Positions 39,586 to 50,700 of a stretch of DNA of 64,000 nucleotides are shown one piece after another; position 1 is the first letter of the stretch; the number at the start of each line of letters is the position of its first letter. A program made the translations under genes and the position numbers. The stretch is from Phytoseiulus persimilis (Eukaryota > Arthropoda > Arachnida > Mesostigmata > Phytoseiidae), in assembly GCA_037576195.1 (NCBI GenBank), contig CM075101.1:32364001-32428000 (forward strand), written 5' to 3'. The notes under the pieces were generated by a model. That model was not told where the DNA came from. It did no database searches and worked only from the letters and a program-made list of their open reading frames with translations.

Positions 39586-42500
39586 ATGGTCCAGAGTTCT
39601 GGCGATCCAACAGCATCGAGGAGCTGACACAACGCCTCGAGCTGAAGATGAATACAAACGAAGCAAAAAACATAATCTTCTTCCTCGGCGACGGGATGGG
39701 GGTGTCTACCGTTACCGCCGGCAGGATTTATAAGGGCCAAAAGAAACGGAACAGTGGCGAAGAGAGTGTCCTGGCCATGGACACCTTCCCTTTCACATCG
39801 TTAGCCAAGGTAACGATAGATCCCAAGGGTCTGGAGAACGTCTCTGAGGAACGAATCCACTCTGGGTTCCGCTTCGGGATCTCGCTGGCATTTTGATTTC
39901 TCCCATCATCAAACCGTCAAACGTCCGGAAAAACTCCGACGATTCGGTAATCGCTTTAACGAACCTCCGAGCTATTCACAGACGTACAGTGCCAACACGC
40001 AGACTACAGACTCTGCGGCCTCATCGACCGCCTACTTGTGCGGAGTCAAAACCAACAATCATGGGATCGGAGTCACCGCAAACGTCAAAAGCAATGATTG
40101 CAACGAGGCTTCCGATAGGAACAATCAAGTCGACAGCATATTGGCTTGGGCTCAGAAGGAAGGCAAATGGACAGGTGACTGAGTTTTCTCCGGCCAAAAT
40201 TCAGAGTCCAAGAATATTCAGACCCGATTTCCCCGTCGATCGCTAGATGCACTGCCAATCAACCTTGAATCGTCGCAGGTATTGTCACAAATGATGAGAT
40301 TGTTGGAGCGTCACCGGCAGGTGGCTATGCTCATGTGAGCAAGCGAACATTCTACAGTGCGGTCCCGAAGGGTTGCAAGACGAAAGATATAGCCCGACAA
40401 CTGGTGGAGGACAAGCCAGGCTCCAAGCTCAGGGTGAGTTGAATGATGTTACGAGAGGGAATCTAGCTCTAGCGTCGATAGGAACCAATACGGATATGTC
40501 GCTTTGCTGCTACAAGCTCTCTCATGAGAGCCGTTGCATTTAATAGCGAGATTCGGGAGGGCCAACGAGTCTCGTTTCGAGTCTCGTTAACGACATGCTC
40601 ATTCCAGGTGATCATGGGCGGTGGCAGGAAGCATTTCCTCCCAAACGAAATAGCTCCCCAAGATGAATGGAGAACAAAATCTAGCAGCAGAGCCGTTCGG
40701 GGACCGGGCGAGCGGACTGATGGCAGAAACCTTGTCGAAGACTGGTTGGACAAACACAGCAAGAATAATCGGACAGCGTCCTACATTTGGAACAAGTCAC
40801 AGTTGTACCGCCTTCACGAAGGCGACTACCCGGGCGATTATTTCTTTGGTGAGTTTTTGAACTCGGTTCCACCGCATAGCGTCATCAAGAACGCCGGTGG
40901 ATTCCTGGCGGCAAGTACCGTCATTCGTCGTCATAGTGTCGCTTGTGAAGCAACGCCAGAAGCAGAATCTTCGAAGTTTTCTGATTCTGCAGCTTTCGAC
41001 AGCTTCGGGAGTAATTTGAGAATTCCAGTCTGTATTGCGAGCCACGCCATGCGGAAGAACTCTTAGGAGACCTTGCGATCTTTCCCCAGCACTGGTATCG
41101 CATGATTTCAGAGATATTGAATAATTGCTTTTTTTTGCCATCGACTTGCCGATCCAGAATCGATAGGATGACGCAGAATCAGTGCTTCACGATGAGTTGC
41201 GGGCTCGGTGCTTGCCGAACTGTCGCCGACTCACGCTGACGAATCTGACAATTGATCCTTCCCGACATAACCATTCCGCGGATTGCAGGTCTGTTCGCGG
41301 AAGGCAAGTTCAAATTCTCTATGGAGTCGATTTTCGACAAGCAAAGCAAGTACAAGGACCCGATGGACGACGAGCAACCCACTCTCGAGGAGATGACTAT
41401 CGCCGCCATCAATATCCTCCAGAAGTCACCCTCAGGTTCGAGTCTTCTCGCCGTGACTCTAACCCTTCAGATTCCATGGCATGAGTTCAGCCATTGAGAA
41501 TGGGATCGAATGACATAGCACTCAACCTGGGAATGATATTGAATTTGGTCGCAAATGACGTCACTCAGTGGGCGGCGGCGCTGCGTCTCCTTCTTCAGCC
41601 AGGAGCATAGCGAGAATTCGCTGAACTCGACAGTAAATCATTCTGACCCGTCTGCTCGTTCCAGGATATGTACTGTTCGTCGAGTGTCACAACATCGACA
41701 CAGCTCATCATGGAAATTTGGCCGGCTACGCCCTCGAAGAGCTGTACCAGCTGGATAAAGCTATCCTGGCCGCGCATAGAATGACTTCCCTAGACGAGAC
41801 CCTCACTATAGTGACGGCTGATCACTCGCACGCTTTCACCTTGAACGGATACTCTGCTCGCGGGACTGACATTTTGGGTGAGTCGAGAACAAATTTAATT
41901 CGGAACTAGAATCGACTTCAAGTATTTAACTATTGCGGGCTGCGTCGAGGATTGTTCCTTACTTTTTTTTTCCGTCCCCTGCTCTATTCGTCGTGGAACA
42001 GGTGATGCCGGAAAAGACGGAAGTTCCAATGCGGTGCCTTACAGCATTCTATCGTACGCCGCGGGCCCGGGAGGGCTACCTGACGAGAATATTGACTCGA
42101 AACACCGTGAGTGGTCGGGAAGCTGCAACAGCTTCAAATCGTGCCCAGATTTGGACTTGACGTGCACGAATCGTGTACAGAAGGCTCCAAGCTCTGCTGC
42201 GGCTAAAGATTGCGAGATACTGTTACAGGCTCGCTCTACACCCACCGAGCCATGGTTTACCTCAGGAGCGGGGTGCACGGGGGTGAAGACGTTGCAGTCT
42301 ATGCCAAGGGACCCTGGGCTCATCTCTTCACTGGCTCTCATGAAAACACCTACATTCCGATCGCCTTGGCTTACGCTGCTTGTATCACCCAGAAAGGACC
42401 TCATTGCAAAGTCAAGAAAGCGCTGGGCAAGATTGCGTTCCAGGATCCTAGTGTGGATAACGGGTTAGTTACGTAACGTCATTCATTCCTATCCTGTTCC

Positions 42501-42724
42501 ACTCGGTTCGTTTTGCAAGGTTTTCGCACCTCCTGCTCTATTCTGCGAGAAATAGGAAACATTTTCCATAATTTTCCAGAAATCAGACGTTGATCGATCA
42601 TATCAATGGCCGGACGATCGCTCCCGACGTCATGAAGCCACTTCGAAGAGTGGTCCGTAGAGTTCTGAGAAGATCGAATCCTTTCGAAGCACCGCCCAGC
42701 TATGAAAAGATTACGAATTATTGA
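39586..42724 (+). CDS. Alp: Alkaline phosphatase (first exon not found)
   Basis: Zinc/magnesium phosphomonoesterase, normally secreted or on the cell surface. Nine exons join in phase: 39586-39809, 39982-40174, 40279-40433, 40608-40848, 41289-41435, 41665-41877, 42002-42106, 42229-42463 and 42580-42724 (TGA at 42722), giving 552 residues. The first exon found opens in phase with the family's PEFW N-terminal motif, so a signal-peptide exon is missing upstream. Visible motifs are LGDGMG (first metal Asp), TTDSAASST around the nucleophile Ser, GGYAH then an Arg matching the phosphate-binding Arg, the VE...ID...H metal set, TADHSH, and [18 protein letters not shown] with the late metal His. Oddities: the active-site signature differs at two positions, the usual His of the HATP-type Mg motif is Gly (GASP), and the usual GGR before ID is CHN. 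The C-terminus has no hydrophobic GPI signal; it is basic and ends near [10 protein letters not shown]. The family call is secure; the last exon and missing first exon are less so. Confidence 0.9.
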
Positions 42725-45700
42725 ATGCCTGATAGTCCTGGAACCTACCAGTGCTTCGCCTTGGTAAACATTCAGGGCCGTTTGCCGTAAAACGGAGGAA
42801 AATCACTCCGGACACAAAGTCTCAGGAAAAAATGACAGGAAGTCTCCACGATGTGTCCTAAAGTTCTAAAACTCCAGCTGTTCAAGTGGATGTTGGTATT
42901 TATTTACTGTGCTCACGAGATGACATGCTTATGACGCGGAAAATGCTCGGGAGCGAATCTTATTCTAGTCTTCTGCGGCCCGCTCACAGCCTTTGTCAAC
43001 GCACTTGCGCGGATTTCTCCACGATGAATAAATTCCACGACATGTGAATCAGTGGCATGCCGGCACCGAGCGATGCCCGGGGCGAAGGAGTCGATTCCTG
43101 GAAAATGTTCCCCCTCCCTCAAAGACCTCCCAACGAAGTCGCCCGGGCCAGTTGCTGCCCCTCCGCCGCACTCCGGCCATGCCACTGACGCGAATGACAT
43201 TCGACGACTGCTTCTTCGCTTGAACCTCCATTTCGTCCCTGACTCGGTCGCAACAGGCGGATGAGAGAGGAATCTCGTTCTGATCACTCATACTCGGATG
43301 CCATTCGGAGGCTGAACGTCCGGCGACGTGGGGTGAATGCAGAATGCGGGAATTTCGTGTCGCGCTTGCGTGTCGCCATCTCGTCGACAACCGGTGCTGA
43401 AGGTTGTGGCATTCGACAGTGTCTGCTAGACAAACGGAGTCTCTTCCCTCATGTTAGGAGTGAGAGGAGACAAGAAACATCAAGACAGAGGGAAATCTTG
43501 TTGGCTCCTGACTTTTATTGTTGAGTGCCTATGCCACATCGAAGATCCACAGATCGAATAATCCAAGTCGAAACAGTCCAGGCCCAAAGATGTTCACCCC
43601 GATTCTCCCTCAATCGAAAACAGGAAGGCAATATCAGACAGTAGATGCTCACGCAAGTCACTCTTGTATTCGTTCACGTCAGTAGGGTCGGGAGTTCTGA
43701 AGAAAAATTCACTTGCGTCCCCCTTACCCCTTATTTCCCTGTTCCCGGGGATCAACTCTCGGAAAGTTCTGAATATGAGCCCCAGAATGGACTAATAATA
43801 ATCCTTTTCCAGTGTCGTGGACCACTGAAAGCTGGCCATGGCCCCCAAGGGGGCCACATGGCCCTCTTCGAGAACATCGTAGTCTACATTGAAGACGTGC
43901 GTCTGCTAGTGCACAATTTCCGCTGGGGATCACATCCAGGTTCTTCCTGCTCTTGGAGTCAACAAGATTACTCCGAAGCCACGCCGGAATTCAGCGAATG
44001 AGCCATGAGCTGGCAGCTAAACAATGGCATCATGTCTAGAAGTCGAGACTCGGAACTCGCAAAGCAGACGCGCACTCTGAATTCTCTGAGAAGCTTCGAA
44101 GCGGAAGGATTGCAACACACTCGGCCTCTGGGTAGAGGCGTGAACTGATTAGAATGTTCAGAGTCGACAGCCATTGCTTGAAACCCAAGAAGTTCATTAT
44201 CAGCCAACGCATGTGTATGCTATAGCATCGCTCCATTTTCGATACTCAGGATTCTTGAGGATTTCCGCCAGCGCCTTGTCATGCTCTCGTCTTGATGGCC
44301 TGTTTCTGGGCCTTGTAGCAGTCAATACCCTTCAGCTCGCCTGTGCCGACTGACGCCTCGATATAGTCGAATAACGCGATCTGTGCCTGTTATCTTGAAT
44401 CCAGAGTCGTACGTTAGGTCCCAGTGTATATGTGGAACTAGACCCAAAGGAGTTTTCACGTTAGTTTCCGAAGTTTCTCGTGCACTTCCGGCTGAGTGAC
44501 GCAACAGGAAGACGTAGGTTTCATGTCGATCAGGCAGGCATTGTTTCTTAGATCGATCGTCACCGGCTTCCTCAGTAACACCCTGGACACACAATTCTGG
44601 TGGAGTGGGGGGGGGGGGGGGGTATCGGTTGCTTTCTCGGTGACATCCGTGACGAAATCATCATCCGAGGAGCAATCATGTCATGGCATCGAAATCTCTA
44701 CACAACACGCATGAGGGCACACTTCAGTCCACCCTCAAAGCGATCTTGTGAAACAAGATACAGCTTCTCTCACAGAATTCTTGGAGAAGATATCTCCCGA
44801 AAGCTTGACATTCTCCATGGAAAATCTCGCCACAGGCTAGTTTTCAATCCGATGGTGCAGTGTTAGCATGGTGTCGGGAACGACACACAGTTCCGGAAAT
44901 CCGCTTTGCGAGAAATTGTTTGCCTCTCCACTTGTGGAGCTCGCACTCGACCCGGAACGGGCGCAATGAATTCTGCATGTCGATACTCCTGGGCGACCTA
45001 GGCGCAGCAAGACATCACGTTGCTCATTTTTGCGATTTCCATCGTCCGAGGGGAGAATCAACAGCGTCTCGAACGCTGTGCGCCACGGAAAGAGAAATTC
45101 GGCTCGTCTGATGCGGACTGTTCACCATTTGTTGACAGCGAATCTTGTGATACTTCTGAGACTCCCATTCGCAAGCCGGAGGATGGGTGACAAAGCGCGA
45201 AGAAGAATCTGTCACGACCTTGAGATTGAGACTCTGGCAAGGTCCGGGCCCTCCCGGACACGAGGAAGTAGAGCTATCTTGACGGACAACACAAGTAGCG
45301 CATGGTGAAGAACGAGAGTTGTGAGGCGTGTCTCACTGCACCGTAGATGTAGGATCATTTCCGCCCATTGGGTGAGACACTCGCGAAGAATCCTCACACA
45401 TGTGGCAGATCCAGATCATACTGGTTCTCCGTTTGAATGAACGAGGAAAAATGGGCTCCTCTCGGAAGGGACGCTCTAAAGCCGAGAACGCGTCGTTCCA
45501 GCATGTTTACGTCAATTAACACTTTTGTGTGTCCAAGTAAGTAGAGTGGCATTCAACACCCCCACGACGCTTTTAGGTGCCTCGTCCAGCCGGCTCGCCG
45601 CTAGATCGGCTGCAAACACACACTGAGACCTCGCAGAACCCATTTTGGGAAAATGCAGCGGACACTGTCTTCCGGAGAGCGTCGGCTCTTTTGCGGGTAT

Positions 45701-45761
45701 ATTCCAGCGGATCGCCAGCCGCAGTAGGAAACGGACGAGAGCTCAACTCCATGAGAAATAA
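42725..45761. other. No gene recognised
   Basis: Between the phosphatase stop and the small peptide gene I see only short frames on both strands, none with a known domain. A minus-strand frame at 44322-44594 has fairly natural composition but no other support. A 16-nt G tract lies at 44607-44622 and a GC-rich near-palindrome (GGCCATGGCCCCC facing GGGGGCCACATGGCC) at about 43835-43864. An AATAAA near 43025 is about 300 bp past the phosphatase stop and could serve its 3' end. Confidence 0.5.
44607..44622. repeat. Poly(G) tract, 16 nt
   Basis: An uninterrupted run of 16 G on the plus strand, equivalent to the C tracts elsewhere read from the other strand. Confidence 0.9.
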
Positions 45762-45767
45762 TTTATT
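45762..45767 (-). terminator. Poly(A) signal of the small Gly/His-rich peptide gene
   Basis: AATAAA on the minus strand, 67 nt after the stop codon, a normal distance for a short arthropod mRNA. Confidence 0.65.
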
Positions 45768-45833
45768 GAGATTAAACACGAGATCAACTAGTGAACAACT
45801 TGCGTCGAACATAGTCATCCTATTCGACTCTTT

Positions 45834-46031
45834 TTAACCGCGGTGGGGGTAGTATCCGCCCCCTGGGTAGTATCCTCCATGTCCGTGATGGGGCCTGTGG
45901 TGATGGGGCCTGTGGTATCCAGGGCGACCGTGGAAGCCGCCATGTCCATGTCCGGGACGGCCCCATTGGGCGTCCGCGATGGAACCGAGAGCGGCCAAGA
46001 CAATCAGAACGATAGGAAGGAGGAAATTCAT
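45834..46031 (-). CDS. Small secreted Gly/His-rich peptide precursor (65 aa)
   Basis: The frame encodes a clear signal peptide (MNFLLPIVLIVLAALGSIADA, first 21 residues, likely cleavage after A21). The mature peptide of about 44 residues begins QWGRPGHGHGGF and is made almost only of Gly, His, Pro, Tyr and Arg, with no Cys. Repeated units GHGG, RPGYHRPHHHRPHHGHGG and GGYYP are visible. It is basic and probably extracellular. The gene is complete: a minus-strand TATAAA at 46167-46172, a predicted start of transcription near 46140, a short 5' UTR exon (about 46113-46140), an 81-bp intron (46032-46112, GTACGA...ACCAACAG), the ATG as the first codon of exon 2, and AATAAA 67 nt past the TAA. Peptides of this type in arthropods include glycine-rich antimicrobial peptides and cuticle or silk-like proteins; sequence alone does not choose between them. 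It lies head-to-tail downstream of VPS8 on the same strand. Confidence 0.75.
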   Translation of the reverse strand: MNFLLPIVLIVLAALGSIADAQWGRPGHGHGGFHGRPGYHRPHHHRPHHGHGGYYPGGGYYPHRG

Positions 46032-46112
46032 CTGTTGGTGAGAGTGGAATCGAGTTAGGTTGCGCCATGAATCGAAATGAAACACACTTTGGGTTTGCGC
46101 GCCATGTCGTAC
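46032..46112 (-). other. 5' UTR intron of the small peptide gene
   Basis: The minus-strand donor CGAAG/GTACGA at 46112 and acceptor CTCACCAACAG immediately before the ATG give an 81-bp intron, similar in size to introns in neighbouring genes. Inferred from splice-site sequence and its position between the TATA box and the coding exon. Confidence 0.5.
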
Positions 46113-46166
46113 CTTCGTTACGGCTCACTGGTTCAGTGTGAAGTCTTTTCGATCGGCAGCGCATCT

Positions 46167-46172
46167 TTTATA
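46167..46172 (-). promoter_or_regulatory. TATA box of the small Gly/His-rich peptide gene
   Basis: TATAAA on the minus strand, about 30 nt upstream of a TTCACACT stretch that could be the initiator. It sits about 140 bp upstream of the start codon, the 5' UTR intron lying between. TATA-driven promoters are typical of highly expressed secreted-peptide genes. Confidence 0.6.
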
Positions 46173-47744
46173 CACGACTTCAACCCTTCCCAGATCCAGA
46201 TCCGATCGAGCGCCGGGAAAGATAGTGCCGCTGCGCGCAACTTCCTTCGCTTGAGCCGTTTTCCGTTGGTTCCAGCGGACGAGAGGCTCATCTTTTCCGT
46301 TTATCCATGTCAGCTTCCTTCAGCCACGCCAAAACATCAGAAAGTTGAGTACGTCGGATTCTGTTACTTTTCCGAAGACACGGGAATGCAGGCAATCGAC
46401 AAAGGCTAGCAGCAATATTTGAACTCGAGGAGATGTTTCCTGAATATTCTTCGCTGTGATCGGCCAACATACGGCCTCGGAGAGACAGTTTCCCTCATTC
46501 CACAGAAGGTCCGAATGCCGCAACTACCCGGATGCTAGATAGGAACACACAATATTATAGCTTGCTTACGGAAACAACAAGTAACATCCGGGGTGGGATT
46601 CCCGTTTCGTTCGTATATCTTCTGCGCGGCATGATGCTCACCCGCGGGTGTGTGTGCGTGTGTGTCTGTCCATCCATCTGTACAGTTCAACGCTTGTCTT
46701 TCCCTCCGATCAGGACCACGGGCTGCTTGATCGCGAGGAATGATCAACGTTTCAAGATCGCATACGATCTGCTCCGGTCGCGCCGTACGAAGCCGGCAAT
46801 CGTGCATTGCTTTAGTCGCTTGTAGGACGGACACGTGGCAGCACCGGTTCTGGCGATCCTTGTTATCAGTCGCAATCGATATTCCACTGACAGGGCCGTG
46901 ATGTCATTCACAGCGCTTGTGTTCAAACCCCTATGCGGAACTCGCCCAGTGTTCAAACGTCGATGCTTCCTGGGCCGAGCATAATTGCGCGGGACGATGT
47001 AATATGGTGAGCTGATGATTTTTGATTCGGCTCTGGGCACTGGCCATCCGGTCTGGAAGCCATCCTCGGAGAGACTACGGCACTCAGTGAGCCTTCAGAA
47101 GAGACCGTTTGGGAACGAATTCGTCCGGACTTGAATCGCCGCTGAGCTTCGCCGATCGGAAGGAACTCATTCTGGTGGAACTCGTCCCGGAAAAGACACT
47201 AACATCGTGACTCAAGGGCGGCTTCCGGAGAGAAAAGTCGAAGTTTGCGGGAGCTCAGTATTCCAAGAATCTGATCTAAGAAGAATCCAAGAATTCTGAC
47301 CCATCGGAGTCTCGAGGAGGCTCTGAGCTCTTGCCAGCATCACCATGCGCACCTGGTACTCGAAGCTCTGCTGGGTCGGATCGTTCAGATAGTACCGAGC
47401 AATTATCGATACCGAGAAGTATATATCCCATGTCTTCGGCTCGGTCACCTCATCGATCGTTCCCCGTCCGTCTTCGAGTCGCACGCGGGACGAGGAAGCG
47501 CTTCAACTTTCCTCATATTCGGAAATTTTCGAGCCGTTCACATGATTTGAGTTGAGCCGTTGTTTGTCCTCAGCATCGAACCACCAACTGGTCTCACAAC
47601 GTACTCCGAAAACTTCTGAACTATTGTGACTTTCAAAAACAGCTGAAGCCTGCTGTGGATTCCTTGACCGACTCAGTTTGCAGCCGACAAAAATATTTTC
47701 TCCCAAAGATCCTCATCGAAATGAGCTCCTCCGGTAAAATCGTC
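46173..47744. other. Intergenic region between VPS8 and the small peptide gene
   Basis: No complete gene. A GT-rich run (about 46647-46670) is the only simple repeat. A minus-strand open frame at 47212-47484 shares a short stretch with a VPS8 exon and is listed separately. The rest shows nothing I can name. Confidence 0.5.
47212..47484 (-). pseudogene. Possible small VPS8-related duplicate fragment
   Basis: This 90-codon minus-strand frame contains YYLNDPTQQSFEYQV, resembling CYLNDPARRVQSFAYV in the VPS8 exon at 48803-49560. The likeness holds at DNA level over about 38 bp: CGAAGCTCTG is identical, and GGATCGTT.AGATAG matches with one base changed, while the segment between them differs in length by several bases. 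Outside this core I see no convincing match. It lies just downstream of VPS8 on the same strand, as expected for a local partial duplication. It could also be a coincidence. Confidence 0.25.
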
Positions 47745-47750
47745 TTTATT
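47745..47750 (-). terminator. Poly(A) signal of VPS8
   Basis: AATAAA on the minus strand, about 40 nt downstream of the VPS8 TGA. Confidence 0.65.
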
Positions 47751-47788
47751 GAAGTTAATGCATTAAAGAAGTACAGGGTGACCAGAAT

Positions 47789-50700
47789 TCAGCTCAGGAG
47801 TTCCATGGCGCGCGGGTTGTCGGGCGACGGGCAGAGTTTCAATCTAAAGTCGTCTCGAGAGAGCAGCGTCATCGTCCTCGTACGTAACTCGTCTGGGGAT
47901 ATTTGCTGACTCGCCTTGAAATTATCCAGAGCTTCTATTTGTGCGGGGGACAGAGTCGAGAACTGAAAGGTAATGTCGTGATACTCCAAATATTGCTCCT
48001 CACTACCTCTAGGATTCGGACCGAGGGCTTGTTGTTGTGGAGCAAGTCGCAAAATCTAACGCCTGTCTCACAGCTGCACTCACCACTGTAGCTGATTCTT
48101 TCTCCAGAAGATAATCGTCCCGGGGCTTCAACTTCGGCGCGACGATCCGAACTCTCCTTTGGCCTCTGACCTGCTTTACTTCATCGTTGTGAAGAGAGAA
48201 TATCGAAGTCATTCTTCCACATTTGAGGCATTTGAGTTCGGCGGCTGTGGTTGCTTCAAGTTTGTGGTCGATGCACTCGCGATGATACGCGTGACCGCAA
48301 CGGAAAACGATGACTTCACGCACATCAGACGTCGAGAAGCTTTTGACACAAAACGCACAGCAAGCGACAGGGGCCACTACAGCGCGGTTGGCGAGCTTCT
48401 TCAAGTCCATGAGCTTGCACGAAAGATCTCCGTGAATCAGGTTATTCGTGGTGGACAGCATGATTTGCTCGAAGTTGTAGGTTTCTATCATTGCTCCGAT
48501 GAAACGTCGGACTTCTTTGAATTCGCTGAGATTATATACGGGGTCGGACATGACTTTGGTGAGAATCGAATGCGGGGTCACGTAGCCCATCATCGAATTC
48601 AAAAGTGAGGAGGTCAACTCTTTGAGGTCGACGCGGTCCAGAGAATTCTTCTGCGGCTGCATCACAACATCAAGCAGACGGAACCACATTGTCTCCTTTT
48701 CTTCCGCCTGTAAAAAACCAACAAGGGTCAGATGGACACCCACGAGTATTCGGAGCCAAAAAGTCATAGATGAATCAGAAGCAGACACTCATATGAACTC
48801 ACTTCCAGACTCGCACAGTTCCTCTGAAGGAAATACACTACTTTCCCCAAGGTGTCCGACACCAGGTTACAGTTTGCCGGTGGTACAGTGCTCTCCAAAC
48901 TCTCGAGCCATTGCCGGAGACAATCGTCCACCAGCGACAGATAGCTTTCGAAAGCCTCTCGGACTTCACCCAGCTTCTCCAGCAGGAACGCTGTCGCTTC
49001 GTGCACATTGTGAGACTTACATATGACTAGCACTTCGTGATCACGGAAGTATTCCACACTTTTCAGAAAGCCCAGCACTCCATCAGGGTCGAACATGCAT
49101 TTCAGCTCCACGTATTTCTCTTGAACATCAGGAGACATCGTGACAGCTTCCGCATCCTTGACCGAAATGGCATTCTGGCATTCTCCCGTCGCAACCTTGT
49201 AAGCTCCATCTAAAAAGTGGTACTGAGTCTCTGGCATGCCTTCGAGCTTGGCCAGCATTGTATTGACTTTCCGCGGAAGGAGATCTATCACAAGGGCCGC
49301 AGTAGAAACAGCATCCACTTGGATGAACTCCTCAATGACGTTCACCACCTGCGCCTCCAGCTGGTCTCTCTCCCCTGGCTTCGTATCGGCACCGTTCAGA
49401 ATTTGCGAAACATATGCGAAGCTCTGCACACGACGGGCGGGATCGTTAAGATAGCATAAAAGAACCTTGTCGAATCGCCGCTGTCGCTCATAGAGAAGTT
49501 CGCACACCCGATAGAATCGCGCAGGCTCAGCAAGCTCCAGCAGCCGCTCCACCGGTATGTCTGGAATAAGATTTTCTTCTCTAGGACGGACAGCAGATTC
49601 TTCTCTACTCGGTGTAACAGTTGATATTCGATATGAGTGTAGTTCGAGTGTGGCCTCCGCGAAGCTCACCATTCAAACCTCCACTCGTGAGAAGTTCCAT
49701 CATGGCCTGCTGACGCTCTTCCATCCGACTCTCCACTTCAACACTTGTCAAATATTCGACAACCTGGAAAATGACGAGGAAATAATAGTCTGCTCCGAAC
49801 AGGACTCACAAATATCCGATGGCTCTCTCCTCACGGATGTGAACCAAGCCGTTGTCGAACCTGTTCGAAGAGTTGTTTATCAACTTGTATGGAGCCTTCT
49901 CGCTTGGCCATCTGTCTAGCGAGAAACGTGAAGAGAGCCCCCATCTCATGAGTCTCGAAGCCCTCTTCTCGAACCATGAGTTGCAGTAGGATGTCGACGA
50001 TTCTTTGTCTGTGCTGATTAAGTACGGATGTAGAGCTCTGGGCGCTGTCGACTGCTTCACCTTCATCTGGAACTGATGCGAAGGCGCAGAGTGATTTTTC
50101 CGCGATCACACTACTACTTGGCCCGATATTCGGTTTAGAGCATCGGTCGGATCGACTCACTGTCCTCCATGTGTTGGAAGCGTTCATCCTCGAACGCCAG
50201 AGAAAGAACGTTCAGGAATTCACGAGCGTTGAAGTGCAGGAGCGTCCGAAGACAATAAAACGGACCGCGGCGGCTGCGAGGAGGCACAGAGACTGTCAAA
50301 TACTCAACAATGGCTTCTTTGGTGCGGCGTGCTTCCTCCGGCTCCAGCTGTCCGCACGGATAGGCGGCGCCGGCCAAACAGCAACTGATGTAGACGAAGA
50401 GTTTGTTGCCCACCTGATGGAACAGAAATGAACACATCGAATTCACACCTGGCCGAAGTAGATAGGGGCGAATCAATACGTTTCGGGTAACCTCGATTAT
50501 TACCTCGATTTCTGCGTAGTTCGGTTCCCGTTTCTCGTTTAACGGAGCTGCGACAATGTCGACCATCTCTTCGATGGGGCCCGTGTAGTCCAGCATCGCT
50601 TTGTTGTGAATGTGTATTATTGCGTCGTACAGTCGGTTCTCTTTGCAAACCATCATCACCTGAAGACATCGAAATTCAAAGAGAAGGAGATGAGTTCTTG

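Noticed and set aside
43835-43864. Hairpin as a microRNA precursor or terminator
   Set aside because: Too short and GC-rich for a miRNA precursor, and there is no gene context; probably chance.
44322-44594. 90-aa minus-strand frame with fairly natural composition
   Set aside because: No domain, no splice partner and no conserved motif; not enough to call.
48159-48608. 149-aa plus-strand frame
   Set aside because: Antisense to the VPS8 RING exon.
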